A stretch of DNA of 64,000 nucleotides from Eriocheir sinensis (GCF_024679095.1 NC_066520.1:13943209-14007208); one strand, 5' to 3'. Shown: positions 1 to 11,318, counted from the first letter of the stretch. Numbers and translations: made by a program. Notes: a model not told the origin generated them from the letters alone.

Positions 1-300
1 CCTCCTTGTCCTCCATCAACCCTCTCTTCCCGCACTCCCTTTCTCCCTCACTCCCTCACACTCCCTATAGCCTTCCGTCCTCCCTCACTCCTTTCCTTAT
101 ATTAAACTACATATAATTATTACTCTCCCTCCATATCCACTCCCCTCCCTCATTCCCTTCTTCCTCCCTCTCCTCTCTCCCTCACCCCTCTCATTCCTCC
201 CTCATTTCCCCTCTCCCTGCCCTCTTACTTCATTCTCCCTGTCACATTATTACTACCCCCCCTCCTCTACCCTTCCTTTTCTCCCCGCCCCTTCCCCCCC
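1..300. repeat. Pyrimidine-rich low-complexity DNA
   Basis: The plus strand is almost entirely C and T in CCCTCC/TTCCT runs, broken only by a short AT-rich piece near 100-122. No gene is seen. Confidence 0.8.
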
Positions 301-420
301 GTGGTCTTTTAAGGGGGACACACGGGGTAGGTTTGTTTACAGTCGAGAATTCTCCCCGCTGATTGCCCTTATCGCCCCGCCGCTCCTGTGAACCTTCCGG
401 GGCGCAACGACCTCCCCCCT

Positions 421-453
421 CGCCCCCGCCGCCCCGCCCCGCCCCGCCCCGCC
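421..453. repeat. (CCCGC)n GC-box run
   Basis: Tandem CCCGC/GCCCC units at the edge of a GC-rich segment (about 300-455). Each unit resembles an Sp1/KLF site, so it could be regulatory, but it may be only a simple repeat. Confidence 0.7.
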
Positions 454-499
454 ATGCACACTCACTCACACTTGCTCACTCACTCTCCAAGACACACAC

Positions 500-900
500 C
501 ATGACCTCTCTTTAGTCCTTGTTTCTCCTTCTTTCTCTCGTTCCAGTTTTCCTTTTCCATACTCTTTTCTTCTTCCACTTCCTTCCTCCATCTCTCCTTT
601 TAGTCTTTTCTCCCTCCTCTTCTTCCTCTTCTTCTCTCTAGCTCTCCTTTCCCTTTCTTCTCTTTTTTTAGACCTCTTTTCCCAGTTCTGTTCCATCCTC
701 CTACACTCTTTCTCCAGTCCAGTCCTTCTCCCTCCACTTTTTCCAGTCGCCTTCTCCTTCCTCCAATCCTCCTCCTCCTCCTCTCCTTCCAGTCCTCTTC
801 TTCTTCCTCCTCCCCTTTCTCCAATCCTCCTCCTCCCTCCTCCTCTCCTTCAAGTCCTCTTCTTCCTCCTCCCATCTTTCCTTCTTCCTTCCTTTTTATT
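500..900. repeat. Polypyrimidine low-complexity tract
   Basis: TTCTCC/CCTCCT-rich plus strand. The minus-strand open frames over it are RRRK/EEEG-type translations of the repeat and are not genes. Confidence 0.8.
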
Positions 901-904
901 GGTG

Positions 905-1060
905 TCTACGCTTTTGTATTTTAAAGTTTGTTGTGGGCACGCGTCTGTGGTGTCAAGGTGAGGCTCAGGTGTGTCGGGCCGGCAGGTGATGGGCGGCTCA
1001 CCTGTCGTGGAGGCGAGGCAAGGCCGCTGATTGGCTGAGTGGCACGGGGCCGGCTGTGAT
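905..1060. other. Unique CpG-containing segment
   Basis: High-complexity DNA with several CpGs and one inverted CCAAT (GATTGGCTG near 1030). It ends at a (TG)n array. It may be a small regulatory island. No coding frame is convincing. Confidence 0.4.
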
Positions 1061-1082
1061 TATGTGTTTGTGTGTATTACTT

Positions 1083-1084
<2 letters not shown>

Positions 1085-1131
<47 letters not shown>
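1085..1131. repeat. (TG)n microsatellite
   Basis: Uninterrupted TG dinucleotides, about 23 units. Confidence 0.98.
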
Positions 1132-1132
<1 letters not shown>

Positions 1133-1189
1133 GTCCACCTCCTATGCTCTCACACTATTGCACTTTCATTCACTTAGCACTTCATTAGC

Positions 1190-1191
<2 letters not shown>

Positions 1192-1268
<77 letters not shown>
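1192..1268. repeat. (CT)n microsatellite
   Basis: Uninterrupted CT dinucleotides, about 38 units, 60 bp after the (TG)n array. Confidence 0.98.
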
Positions 1269-1272
<4 letters not shown>

Positions 1273-1729
1273 CACATTATTATCTTAACACACACACACA
1301 CCTTCCCCCATCCCTTCATTCCCCTCCACCCCCTCCCTCTTCCATCCTCCCCCTCCCCCTGCCCCCCTCCATTACCGCCCACGCGTCGGAGTGGGCCGTA
1401 AGCCACAAAATAAAGATATAAACACGGCGGCCATATACATCTGCAGGTGGCGCGCGGGGCTGAGCGTTTGACATTCATCTTTAATGTCCCATGCTCCCCC
1501 CTCCGAGGCCTCGTCCGAACTCATGACCGCGGCGATGACTTTGGCTAACAACACACCTCTGCACCCATTTACACCCCTTCCATACCCTCTCTGATGCCTG
1601 GGAAGTGGTGTTTAGGGTGTTAGGTGTATGGGGAAGGGGTAGTAGTGGTGTGGGTGGGGTGTAATGGTTAAAGGGAGGGGTGTCATGGTCGCGGGGTGGG
1701 GCATCCGGAGGCGGGGCTCGAACGCCGTG

Positions 1730-2100
1730 TGTGGGTAATGGTCGGGGCCAGACTTTGGCTTAATGCAGCGCCCAGATAACGGCGTCGCTGTTTTCCGCGC
1801 GGCGCCACACTCCGCGGGGCTGTTTTCTCGGATTATGGGCCGCGGCGGACATATTTGCCTCGCTGTTGACGCCGCGGCGGCCTAGAGGAGCGAGGAAGTG
1901 TGATTAGCGAAGCCCTCCCTGGATTATTTGTATCCCCGCCCCGCCATTGGTCGAGGGGCGGGGCTCGGGGCGGCGGTGCGGGGCCGGGATTGGCTGGCGG
2001 GCGGCGGGGTGGAGGGGGACACGTGCGCCCCGAGACAATGGAAATACGAGCCCTGTGTGACGTCAGCGGGGCGAGGTGTAGCGGCCGCGGCAGGAACAGT
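1730..2100. promoter_or_regulatory. CpG-island-like promoter candidate
   Basis: A GC- and CpG-dense stretch stands out from its surroundings. Recognisable sites are inverted CCAAT boxes (ATTGG at 1946-1950 and 1989-1993), a GC box GGGGCGGGGC at 1955-1964, an E-box CACGTG at 2020-2025 and a palindromic CRE TGACGTCA at 2058-2065. This spacing of NF-Y, Sp1 and CREB-type sites is typical of TATA-less animal promoters. No supported exon follows, so gene and direction are unknown. A 25-codon frame starting at 2038 (MEIRALCDV...) is too short to call. Confidence 0.4.
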
Positions 2101-3025
2101 GATGATAATAATTAAAATAGCAATAATGATAATAATGATAACAGAAATGACAATATATTACTGTCAAGGCGATATATTTTTGGGTACAGAACAAGGTCAC
2201 AATAAAGATATGAGTCGTGAAGTATAAGGGAATCACTTTCGTAATATTTTTTTCTATAAGTTTCGTAGTAATTTTTGTGTCACCATTCCTCCTTGTGCAC
2301 TTCCTAGATCTCTTTTTCTATCTTTGTTGGGCGCCAAGTTTCCTTTTAACAGTATCTTCTAACTCGCAGCATACTCATTGTTCACCTTTATTCTGGAAAA
2401 AGGTGTCGGTTGCTATTCATGCTGTCACTGTACTTGTTAATCAAAAGCAGTCCATCCCATTCCGGTTTTCTATGTGTGATTGCTTTTCCGTTTGCATGGT
2501 CTAGGTTTGCAATAATTGGTTGTCCTAGATATCTATAATACTCTTAATTTCTCTTGTCTTTCCTACCCGATCATTATATATTGCCTTAACAACTGACTAT
2601 AGCTATTACACGTTATTTTCCTTCATTCCTTCACATTAGTAGTCTATATATGGGTAGAAAAAGCGATCAACATTAGTATATGAAGATAAGTAAATCATAT
2701 CAACAACCCATTCCTCATAGTCCTAAATTTTGGTGATGAGACAAAAATATATAGCGAGCAAGGAACAGGGAATGATATCGTTGACCCAATTTCCACAGTA
2801 ATATAATGGTCATGGAGAAGAATATAGCGAATGAAGAAAAGGAAATGACATCACGACCCCAATCTGCCCAGTCCTGTATGTTGGTGTAATGAACGAATGA
2901 TGTAACGTGTATATTATTGAAGCCAGGGCAGTCAGTAGAGCCAGACAAGGTTACTGAGTTCCTTTACTATTCAAACCCCTGCATGTCTTTGGTTGCTGAG
3001 GAGCCGCGCGAGAGTACAAAGGGTG
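2101..3025. other. Unique AT-rich DNA, no gene recognised
   Basis: Ordinary complexity sequence after the CpG-rich block. Frames of up to 95 codons (for example 2217-2504 plus) resemble no family and are phenylalanine/isoleucine-rich, as chance frames in AT-rich DNA are. It could be intron or intergenic. Confidence 0.5.
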
Positions 3026-3027
3026 GG

Positions 3028-3030
<3 letters not shown>

Positions 3031-3087
<57 letters not shown>
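3031..3087. repeat. (AG)n microsatellite
   Basis: About 28 uninterrupted AG units. Confidence 0.98.
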
Positions 3088-3088
<1 letters not shown>

Positions 3089-3176
3089 CATAGAAGCAAA
3101 CAGAGACGCATATACCGTTTGGACCGTCTGTCTGTCCATAAATCTGTAGCTTAAGTGAAGTCAAACAAGCATCCCG

Positions 3177-3178
<2 letters not shown>

Positions 3179-3233
<55 letters not shown>
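3179..3233. repeat. (TG)n microsatellite
   Basis: About 27 TG units. It forms a compound cluster with the (AG)n before and the (CT)n after it. Confidence 0.98.
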
Positions 3234-3235
<2 letters not shown>

Positions 3236-3317
3236 GGTATAGCGTGACCTTACCTGACCTGCATTGACACAGCTGCGAGGTCAAAGAGAACAGACACATG
3301 ACCTCTCTCCCTCCCCC

Positions 3318-3321
<4 letters not shown>

Positions 3322-3362
<41 letters not shown>
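3322..3362. repeat. (CT)n microsatellite
   Basis: About 20 CT units. Confidence 0.98.
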
Positions 3363-3366
<4 letters not shown>

Positions 3367-3826
3367 GCTGGTACTCTTTTTCTGCAGTGGGTGTCTAGTG
3401 AGCATTAAAACGAGGGACAAGATGAGTTGGGTATAGAGATGTGTTTGGTTAGTTTAAGCGAGATGGGAACACCAGCTCTGAAAGACGGAGGTGTTATGGG
3501 GAGGCGATGGGCAGGGTGCATTGCGTGGATGGTATCGGTTTCTGAAGATATGTAACGAAGTGTCCCTATAAGTAACGGCCTGTATGAGCGATCAGTGATG
3601 ATGAGCGTTTATGAGTGATGATTCGTTGTCATGTCAGATAATGGAGTTATATTTTAATTTCTAGAGAGGGCAAATAGTGACGTGTGTGAAAATGTGAGTG
3701 ATGTGTTCTTGTTACGTATAAAGGATGTGTTGAGGAGAGAATGGCAATGGTGAAGGAAAATACAAATGGATGCGTTATTTCAAATACTGGGGGAATTTTT
3801 TGAAGTGCTGCAGCTGTAATTCTTCA
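3363..3826. other. Unique DNA, no gene recognised
   Basis: Mixed-composition sequence with no long frame and no recognised motif. Confidence 0.5.
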
Positions 3827-3871
3827 CATCATCATCATCATCATTATTATTATTATTATTATTATTATTAG
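3827..3871. repeat. (CAT)n/(ATT)n trinucleotide repeat
   Basis: CAT units pass directly into ATT units. Confidence 0.95.
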
Positions 3872-4079
3872 TATTTGTATCATTTGTATTAGGAAAAAGT
3901 GGTTTAATGAGGTTAGAAACGTTTCATTACGCACTCGAGAAGCATCTATAGCTCTGAACGCCTTAACTGATTGTCTGACGAAAGAGGAAATGTGGCGGGG
4001 ATGCGTGCGACAATGGGTCAGTGTGAAAACATCCTGGTGTCCATCATGGCGCGGGGAAATGAAGCACCGGCGAGGCATG

Positions 4080-5955
4080 AGGAAGTGAGGAGAGGGAGGA
4101 GGGGAGAAGAGGAGAGGAGGTGAGAAGAGGGGAGGAGCTGAGAAGAGGGGAAGAGGTGAGAGGAGGGAAAGAGATGAAAAAAGGGGTAGAGGTGAGAAGT
4201 GAAGGGAAGAGATGAGAAGAAGGGAAGAGATTAGAAGAGGGGAAGAGATTAGAAGAGGGGAAGAGATTAGAAGAGGGGAAGAATTGAGAAGAGGGGAAGA
4301 GATGAGAAGAGGGGAAGAGATGAGAAGTGAAGGGAAGAGATGAGAAGAAGGGATGAGGTGAGAAGTGAAGGGAAGAGATTAGAAGAGGGGAAGAGATGAG
4401 AAGAGGGGAAGAGATGAGAAGAGGGGAAGAGATGAGAAGAAGGGATGAGGTGAGAAGTGAAGGGAAGAGATTAGAAGAGGGGAAGAGATGAGAAGAGGGG
4501 AAGAGATGAGAAGAGGGGAAGAGATGAAGAGGGAAGAGATGAGAAGAGGGAAGAGAGATGAGAAGAGGGGATGAGTTGATAAGTGTTGGTAAGAGTTGAG
4601 AAGAGGGGAAGAGATGAGAAGAGGGGAAGAGATGAGAAGAGGGGAAGAGATGAGAAGTGAAGGGAAGAGATGAGAAGAGGGGAAGAGATGAGAAGAGGGG
4701 AAGAGATGAGAAGAGGGGAAGAGATGAGAAGAGGGGAAGAGATTAGAAGAGGGGAAGAGATGAGAAGAGGGGAAGAGATGAGAAGAGGGGAAGAGATGAG
4801 AAGAGGGGAAGAGATGAGAAGAAGGGATGAGGTGAGAAGTGAAGGGAAGAGATTAGAAGAGGGGAAGAGATGAGAAGTGAAGGGAAGAGATGAGAAGAAG
4901 AGGGATGAGGTGAGAAGAGGGGAAGAGATGAGAAGAGGGGAAGAGATGAGAAGAGGGGAAGAGATGAGAAGAGGGGAAGAGATGAGAAGAGGGGAAGAGA
5001 TGAGGTGAGAAGTGAAGGGAAGAGATTAGAAGAGGGGATGAGAAGGGGAAGAGTTGAGAAGAGGGGAAGAGATGAGAAGAGGGGAAGAGATTAGAAGAGG
5101 GGAAGAGATGAGAAGAGGGGAAGAGATGAGAAGAGGGGAAGAGATGAGAAGAAGGGATGAGGTGAGAAGTGAAGGGAAGAGATTAGAAGAGGGGAAGAGA
5201 TGAGAAGAGGGGAAGAGATGAGAAGAGGGGAAGAGATGAGAAGAGGGGAAGAGATAAGAAGAGGGGAAGAGATGAGAAGAGGGGAAGAGATGAGAAGAAG
5301 GGATGAGGTGAGAAGTGAAGGGAAGAGATTAGAAGAGGGGAAGAGATGAGAAGAGGGGAAGAGATGAGAAGAGGGGAAGAGATGAGAAGAAGGGATGAGG
5401 TGAGAAGTGAAGGGAAGAGATTAGAAAGGGGAAGAGATAAGAAGAGGGGAAGAGATGAGAAGAGGGGAAGAGATGAGAAGAAGGGATGAGGTGAGAAGTG
5501 AAGGGAAGAGATTAGAAGAGGGGAAGAGATGAGAAGAGGGGAAGAAATGAGTAGAAGGGATGAGGTGAGAAGTGAAGGGAAGAGATTAGAAGAGGGGAAG
5601 AGATGAGAAGTGAAGGGAAGAGATGAGAAGAAGGGATGAGGTGAGAAGTGAAGGGAAGAGATTAGAAGAGGGGAAGAGATGAGAAGAGGGGAAGAGATGA
5701 GAAGAGGGGAAGAGATGAGAAGTGAAGGGAAGAGATGAGAAGAAGGGATGAGGTGAGAAGTGAAGGGAAGAGATTAGAAGAGGGGAAGAGATGAGAAGAG
5801 GGGAAGAGATGAGAAGAGGGGAAGAGATGAGAAGAAGGGAAGAGATGAGAAGAGGGGAATAGATGAGAAGTAAAGGGAAGAGGTGAGATAATGGAAGAGC
5901 TGAGGAGAAAAGGAAGAGGGAAAAGAGAGGAAAAGGTAAGAAGAGGGGAAGCGTT
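4080..5955. repeat. 18-bp polypurine minisatellite array
   Basis: Tandem copies of an 18-bp unit (GATGAGAAGAGGGGAAGA). It reads as repeated MRRGEE on the plus strand and SSHLFP on the minus strand. A variant block containing GGGATGAGGTGAGAAG recurs at about 4350, 4442, 4824, 4902, 5154, 5300, 5392, 5483, 5557, 5633 and 5745. Several spacings are multiples of 18 plus 2, so the array has a loose higher-order structure. Edges (4080-4330 and 5880-6090) are more diverged than the centre. The frames here are repeat translations, not proteins. Confidence 0.95.
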
Positions 5956-6391
5956 GAGGAGAGGGGAAGAAGAGAGAAAAGGAAAGAGGTTAGAATAGGG
6001 AAGGAGGTGAGAGTTAGAGAGCACGTTAGAAGAAAGTGGGTAAAGAGGAGAAGAGTTGAGAAGAGGGAAAGAGGGGAAGTTGTGAAAAGAGGGGAAAGAA
6101 ATCGCTAACCAGCATCCGGGGAGCGTATGATAAGAGAGAGAGAGAGAGAGGAATGAGATGGAGATATAGTGGAATGCATGCACAGAGTTAACAGGGCAAT
6201 GTAAGTGTATGTGAAAGGAGATAAGAATGATGTTAATGGATGTTGGCAGAGAGTTACGTTATTGTATTATTATTTTATGTTTTTGTTTTCGTTCTTGTTC
6301 GTCCCGTTCTTCCATTTTTACCATTATTTTATTTTTATTTTAGTATTATGTCAACCGTTTCTCTCTCACTCTCTCTCCATGTATCTCACTG

Positions 6392-6392
<1 letters not shown>

Positions 6393-6454
<62 letters not shown>
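6393..6454. repeat. (CA)n microsatellite
   Basis: About 31 CA units. Confidence 0.98.
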
Positions 6455-6457
<3 letters not shown>

Positions 6458-6553
6458 GCGGACGGAAATCTCAGAGGTGATAAAGAGAATGGGATGACGA
6501 TGACGATGATGGAGGGTCTTAAGTATGAGTCATCGTCCTCATTTTTTTATGTC

Positions 6554-6606
6554 CTTCTTCTTCTTCTTCTTCTTCTTCTTCTTCTTCTTCTTCTTCTTCT
6601 TCTTCT

Positions 6607-6646
<40 letters not shown>
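6554..6646. repeat. Compound (TTC)n-(TG)n microsatellite
   Basis: About 17 TTC units (6554-6606) followed within a few bases by about 19 GT units (6609-6646). Confidence 0.97.
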
Positions 6647-6648
<2 letters not shown>

Positions 6649-6714
6649 GGGGAGGAAGGGGAGGGCAGTGTGTTGGCTCAGGAGTGACAGGTGATGGGCG
6701 GCTGTTGGGGAGGG

Positions 6715-6770
6715 AGGGGAGGGGAGGGGAGGGGAGGGGGGGAAGGGGAAGGGAGGGAGAGCTCGCGAGG
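6715..6770. repeat. (GGGGA)n purine run
   Basis: GGGGA/GGGAA tandem units, purine-only on the plus strand. Confidence 0.85.
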
Positions 6771-6904
6771 GGAAAATGGATTGAGAGGGAAAAGGAAGAA
6801 GATAGTTTAGAGGGGAAAGGGTTTAAGAGAGAGAGAGAGAGAGAGAGTATACGAAAGGTGATTAAGATAAAATATTTCTCCTCCCGTCCATTGTTTTATC
6901 TCCT

Positions 6905-7400
6905 CGTTTCCTCTCATGCAATTTGTTTCCCTCCTTCTTTCCTTCCTTTCTCTCCCTCTTTTCCCTTCCCTCATTCACTTCTTCCTTTCCCTGTCCTCCT
7001 TTTTTCTCTTCCTACCCCTTTCTCCCTCTTGTTTCCTTTCTTCCCTTCCCTTCCCTTCCCTTCCGTTTCCTTCCCACCCTTCCTCCCCTTACTTTCCCTG
7101 ACTTTCCCTTTCTTCCCTTGCATTCCATTCCCTTTCCTTCCCTTTCCTTTCCTTTCCTTTCCATTCCTTTCCTTCCCTTCTCTTTCCTTTCTTTCCCTTC
7201 CCTTCCCTTCCCTTCCCTTCCCTTCCCTTCCCTCCCATCCCGTTCCTTTCTTTCTTCCTTCTTTCTTTTATTTCTTCATTCCCTCCTTCCTTTCTTCCTT
7301 TACTCTTTCCCTTCCTTCCTTGTCTCATCACTCGTTTCCTCCCCTCTCTTTACCTTCCCTCCCTCACTTCCCCTCCCCTCTGACACACTTCCCCTCCCCC
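6905..7400. repeat. (TTCCC)n polypyrimidine tract
   Basis: Nearly pure C/T made of TTCCC and TTTCC units. Overlapping serine/phenylalanine/proline-rich frames are products of the repeat. Confidence 0.92.
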
Positions 7401-7498
7401 TTCCCTCCCCTTGGCTGATGGAGGGCAGCGTCTGAGGGTGGCGGAGGGTGTCAGGCTTTTATCTCTTATCAGTTACCTGCCCCACGTGGCCTCCCTTA

Positions 7499-7501
<3 letters not shown>

Positions 7502-7590
<89 letters not shown>
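7502..7590. repeat. (CT)n microsatellite
   Basis: About 44 uninterrupted CT units. Confidence 0.98.
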
Positions 7591-7592
<2 letters not shown>

Positions 7593-8395
7593 CTCTTTTT
7601 TTTCTTCTTTTTCTTTCATTTTTCTGTCTTTTTTTCCTTTTTTTCTTTATTTTCTTCCGACTGTTTCTTTTCCCTCTCCTGTTTATCTTTATCTTTACGT
7701 TTTTTCCTCTTGTTTGCTTATTCTTCTTTCATCATTTTCCTTCTTTTCTTTCATTTTCCTACTTTTTTCTCGGGTTTGTCTTTCTCCTTTTATTTGTTAT
7801 TTCCTATCTTTCATGTACTCTTTGTTTTTTCTCCTTTTTTCTCTTCTCTTGTTTCCTTTCCATATCTTCTTTTTATTCGTTTCTCTTATTTGCTCTTTCT
7901 TTTTAGTCTCCTCTCTCTTCTTCATTATTACACATTCTTTCCTTTACCTCCTCTTCCTCTTTGGTTTATTTTCCTTTTATCTTTCTGTTCTTGTCTCCAT
8001 CTGTTCTTCTCTCATCTCCCTTCTTCCTACAGACATTTTTTATTATTTCATTTTTTTCTACTTCAACCTTTTTTACCTCCTCCCTCCTTTGCTCACTCTC
8101 TCCTTTCCTCCCTCTTTTCTCTCCCTTCCCTACTTTTCCCTTTCCTCCTTCACTCCCTTCTTTTTCTCCTTCCCTCCTTCCTCCCTCACTTCCTTTCCCT
8201 TCCCTCCCTTCTTCCCTTACTTTCCCTTCCTCCCCTTCCCCTTCATATCTCTTATTCTAATTTGCAACCTTCCTTATCCTTCTATGTTAGCTTATTTCCG
8301 TCCTCCACTTCCTCCTCTCCACCCTTTACTGTCTAACCTGATAATTCCTGTCTTTTCCCCTTTTTTTTTTTCTTCTTCTTTTTGCCTCTACCACA
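7591..8395. repeat. Polypyrimidine low-complexity tract
   Basis: T- and C-rich plus strand for about 800 bp. The 329-codon plus frame (7411-8400) is a phenylalanine/leucine/serine translation of this tract with no domain. Confidence 0.85.
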
Positions 8396-8399
8396 AGTA

Positions 8400-8930
8400 A
8401 CGAAAAGAAAAAGAAAGGAAAGAAAACGAAGGGAAAAATGATCAGTAAGAGAGGATAGGAGACGAAGAAGAGGGTGTATAGGAGAGAGAAAAGAGAACAG
8501 GAGAGAGTTCGGGAGGGGGGAAAAGGAAGGGAAGGAGGTGGAGGAGTAGGTGAGAGGAGAAGGTAAGAAGGAAAGATGGATGATAAAAAATAAAGAAAAG
8601 AAGACGAAGGGGAAAGATGACCAGTAGGAAAGAATAGAAGGCGAAGAAGAGGGTGTAGGAGAGAGAGAGAAGAGAACAGGGGAGAGCGAGGGAGGAGGAG
8701 GAGGAGGGAGGGAGGGTTCGAGTAGGCAAGAGGAGAGAGGATACAGGAAAAAAAAGATGAAACAGAGTAGAGAAAAAAAAGGAAAGAAGGGAAAAATAAG
8801 CAGTAGGAGAGGAAAGAAGATGAGGGATGTGTAGGAGAGGACAGGAGGGAGATCGCGGGGCAGGGGGGGGGGAGGGCGGAGGAAGGAGTAGGGGGAGTAG
8901 AAGGAGCAGGCGAAAGGAGTAGGTGGAGAA
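8400..8930. repeat. About 180-bp purine-rich tandem repeat, three copies
   Basis: A unit with the order GA-rich start, CAGTAGGA-type core, GAAGAGGGTGTA and GGAGGA run recurs. Core copies lie at about 8439, 8619 and 8798. The plus strand is mainly purine. Confidence 0.75.
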
Positions 8931-9054
8931 GGTGAGAAGGAAGCGCCGTGGATTCCTAAGGGGCGAAGGAGTGAATCAGCCCAGGCATTCCTTCATTGTA
9001 CGCCCGCCAGTAAACAAACATGGGCCGCCGCTCTCCGGGATGGCGGGACGGCGC

Positions 9055-9205
9055 GGCGGCAGCAGGGGCGTGGGTGTTGGCGTGGGTGAAGGTGTGAGTG
9101 CCGGCGTGGGTGAGGGAATGCATGCTGGTGTGGGTGCTGAGGTAGATGTAGGCGTTGGGAAAGGTGATGGCGTGGGTTCTATCGTGGGTGGAGACGTGGG
9201 TTTCT
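9055..9205. repeat. GTGGGTG-rich minisatellite
   Basis: Diverged units of the form GGCGTGGGTGNNGGTG in tandem, encoding glycine/valine repeats in one plus frame (8923-9249). The ATG at about 9021 lies in a CpG-rich context, but the frame is repeat-derived, so a gene is not claimed. Confidence 0.7.
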
Positions 9206-9214
9206 GTAGGCTCT

Positions 9215-9497
9215 CTTTATGGGTCTCCTGGACGACCCCAGCCCGCTAGTGGCGCAGGCGAATTTTAATCATAGAAGCTGCCGTGGTGAATGACTCTTAC
9301 TTGGCCTGTGCCGCCCCCCGGTGCTCCTCCTGACGAAGTCCTGAAGAATTGATTAGGATATATGGGCAGTATGCATGTGGATATTCTTTAGCTACTCGGC
9401 GATGGTTGAATATTGCTAGCGTCTTGGGGTGGGACTCGAACTAAGGTCCTCGGGATCTCCACATCCGCACGCTGACCACTCGGCCACCGCCGTTACG
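9215..9497 (-). mobile_element. tRNA-derived SINE
   Basis: On the minus strand a tRNA-like head begins near 9497. A box A match TGGCCGAGTGG lies at 9476-9486 and a box B AGTTCGAGTCCCA at 9430-9442. The spacing fits an internal RNA polymerase III promoter. The 3' part (about 9215-9275) carries a module, CAGCCCG...GCGCAGGCGA on the plus strand, which recurs at about 17735-17765. The rest of the tRNA cloverleaf is not kept, so this is a SINE and not a working tRNA gene. The far end is approximate. Confidence 0.7.
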
Positions 9498-9499
9498 TA

Positions 9500-10130
9500 A
9501 ATGAATAAGAAAGGCAGCTTATTGGTGTTACAGGTAAACTCTTTGAAGCAAGTGATTTGCAGAAACGGTTTTGTTGAGGTTTGTTTACCTGGAATCAGGC
9601 TGAGACGCGTGTCCGGCCAGTAGTTGTTGATAAAGGTGATGGTGATGGTGATGGTGGTGGTGATGGTGATGGGTGTTTTTGCTCCGTCTGCAATAGTGAA
9701 TGACCATTATGAGTTAATTTGATTTTAAGTGTTGGAGAATGAATACCTTTTTTTTCTTCCTTTATGGGTGGTCTGGTGAGTGTGTGAAGGCATGAATAAG
9801 AGAAGTTGTCAGAAATGCTTAACTGTGAAGTGCACGCAACGGTGTTGTTTCGAAACTGATTCTGAAGAAAGTCTTACCTTATGTGTTCCTTCCTTCCTCC
9901 TTTCTCCTTAGTGGAATTGTGGTTTCGCAAGACCGTGAAATACCCTCGGAAGAAAGTTTTTTTTTTAAATATTCTTTTAATATTGGGATTCAGGGTTCTT
10001 ATTCTTTTTCCCTCACCTAAATTCTTCGCAGCCTCAATTCTCTTCTTCCCTTCAAAATTCCCTTTTTTACATTCTTCGTTCTCTCCTTCCCTTAATTATT
10101 CCTTTGTTTACCTCCTGAACTCACTCCTTT
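9500..10130. other. Unique DNA with a short (GATGGT)n repeat
   Basis: Ordinary sequence with a TGATGG/TGGTGG repeat at about 9630-9672 and a T-run near 9957. No convincing exon. Confidence 0.5.
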
Positions 10131-10198
10131 GCTCTGTGTCTCCCATCACTTTACCTTCTTCCCTCTCTCCTTTATAATTATTCTCCTTTACCTTCCTC

Positions 10199-10327
10199 TC
10201 AGCCTCCAGTTTTTCCCTCCTCCCTCCCACCCTCCAGTCCTCTTCCCTCCTCCCTCCCACCCTCCAGTCCCCTTCCCTCCTCCCTCCCACCCTCCAGTCC
10301 TCTTCCCTCCTCCCTCCCACCCTCCAC
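10199..10327. repeat. 30-bp minisatellite
   Basis: About four copies of a 30-bp CCTCCAGTCC-containing unit, translating as a ten-residue LFPPPSHPPV period. Confidence 0.93.
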
Positions 10328-10484
10328 CTTTTCTTCACGCGTGTGGCAGAAAGGGGAAGGGCCGAGGAAGGGAAGGTGAAGGACCCAACACGGAGCACAT
10401 TCACCCCTCCGCCTCATCAACGATAAGCTCCCCTCGTGGATAACAAGGGGATTATTATCATAGCCATTGTCTTATCTTTGAACG

Positions 10485-10575
10485 CTCCTCCTCCTCCACC
10501 TTCCTCCTCCTCCTCCTTTCTTCCTCCTCCTCCACCTTCCTCCTCCTCCTCCTTTCTTCCTCCTCCTCTTCCTCC
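10485..10575. repeat. (CTC)n and 48-bp duplication
   Basis: CTC-rich DNA in which a 48-bp block ending in a CACCTTCC motif is repeated twice. Confidence 0.85.
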
Positions 10576-10754
10576 TTCGCCACCGCCGCATTCTCGTTCT
10601 TCTTCCCCCGTCATTCTTTATTGTTTTATCTCCTTATTCATTTATCTTCTCCTCCTCCGCCTCCTCCTCCTCCTCTCCTTCAGTTTTCATATCCTTCTTC
10701 CTTCTCCTCCCTTCTTTTTCATTTTCTTTTTCTTGTTGTTCTTGTTGCTCTTCT

Positions 10755-10905
10755 TGTTCTTGTTCTTCTTATACGTATTGTTCTTTTTTTTTCTTCTTCT
10801 TCTTCTTCTTATACGTATTGTTCTATTTTTTTTTCTTCTTCTTCTTCTTATACGTATTGTTCTATTTTTTTCTTCTTCTTCTTCTTCTTCTTCTTCTTCT
10901 ATTAG
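10755..10905. repeat. About 46-bp tandem repeat, three copies
   Basis: The motif TATACGTATTGTTCT followed by T- and TTC-runs occurs three times in tandem, at about 10770, 10811 and 10850. Confidence 0.9.
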
Positions 10906-11224
10906 GGTAACTATAGAAAAAAGGAAGGGTGTAATTAAGGTCGAGAACTCCTAATAGAGATATAGGTTGGTATTGTCAGATGCTCCCGCCCCTCACACCA
11001 ACTATTTCCAAAGGTCAAAAAGCAGGTTAATCGAGTTCCAATGAGTGTTCTTTTAGGTTCACGGTACAGAAGAAAACTCAGACTACCACCAGGGTCATAA
11101 AAGTACCCCTGGAAATGCCCTAAACTCCCACGAAAGACAAATAAATTACGTGTTCTTGGGGGCAGAAATGTTTAAAAATATGGCCCTTAGTGTCTCGCAC
11201 ATCTGACCTCAGTAGGAGAAGGGA
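10906..11224. other. Unique DNA, no gene recognised
   Basis: Non-repetitive sequence of mixed composition. No frame or motif is convincing. It may be a piece of an unrecognised dispersed repeat. Confidence 0.4.
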
Positions 11225-11308
11225 GAGGGGAGGGGAAGGGAGGGATGTTCAGGCGCGCGAGGATTCGGAGCTCCGAGTCGCCCCTTGCTCGAGCCTTTCA
11301 AAACGAAG

Positions 11309-11318
11309 CCAAATATGG
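11309..11318. promoter_or_regulatory. CArG box (SRF-type site)
   Basis: CCAAATATGG fits the CC(A/T)6GG consensus exactly and lies in a small CpG-rich island (11225-11340). A single 10-bp match can occur by chance. Confidence 0.3.

Noticed and set aside
2217..2504. 95-codon plus frame with hydrophobic N-terminus
   Set aside because: Phe/Val/Ile-rich by AT composition, no family similarity, no start context or splice support.
4670..4873. MRRGEE repeat protein
   Set aside because: Direct reading of the 18-bp DNA repeat. The frame ends wherever a variant unit occurs.
9423..9497. Possible tRNA gene on the minus strand
   Set aside because: Only box A and box B fit. No full cloverleaf or acceptor pairing is seen, and a SINE body follows.
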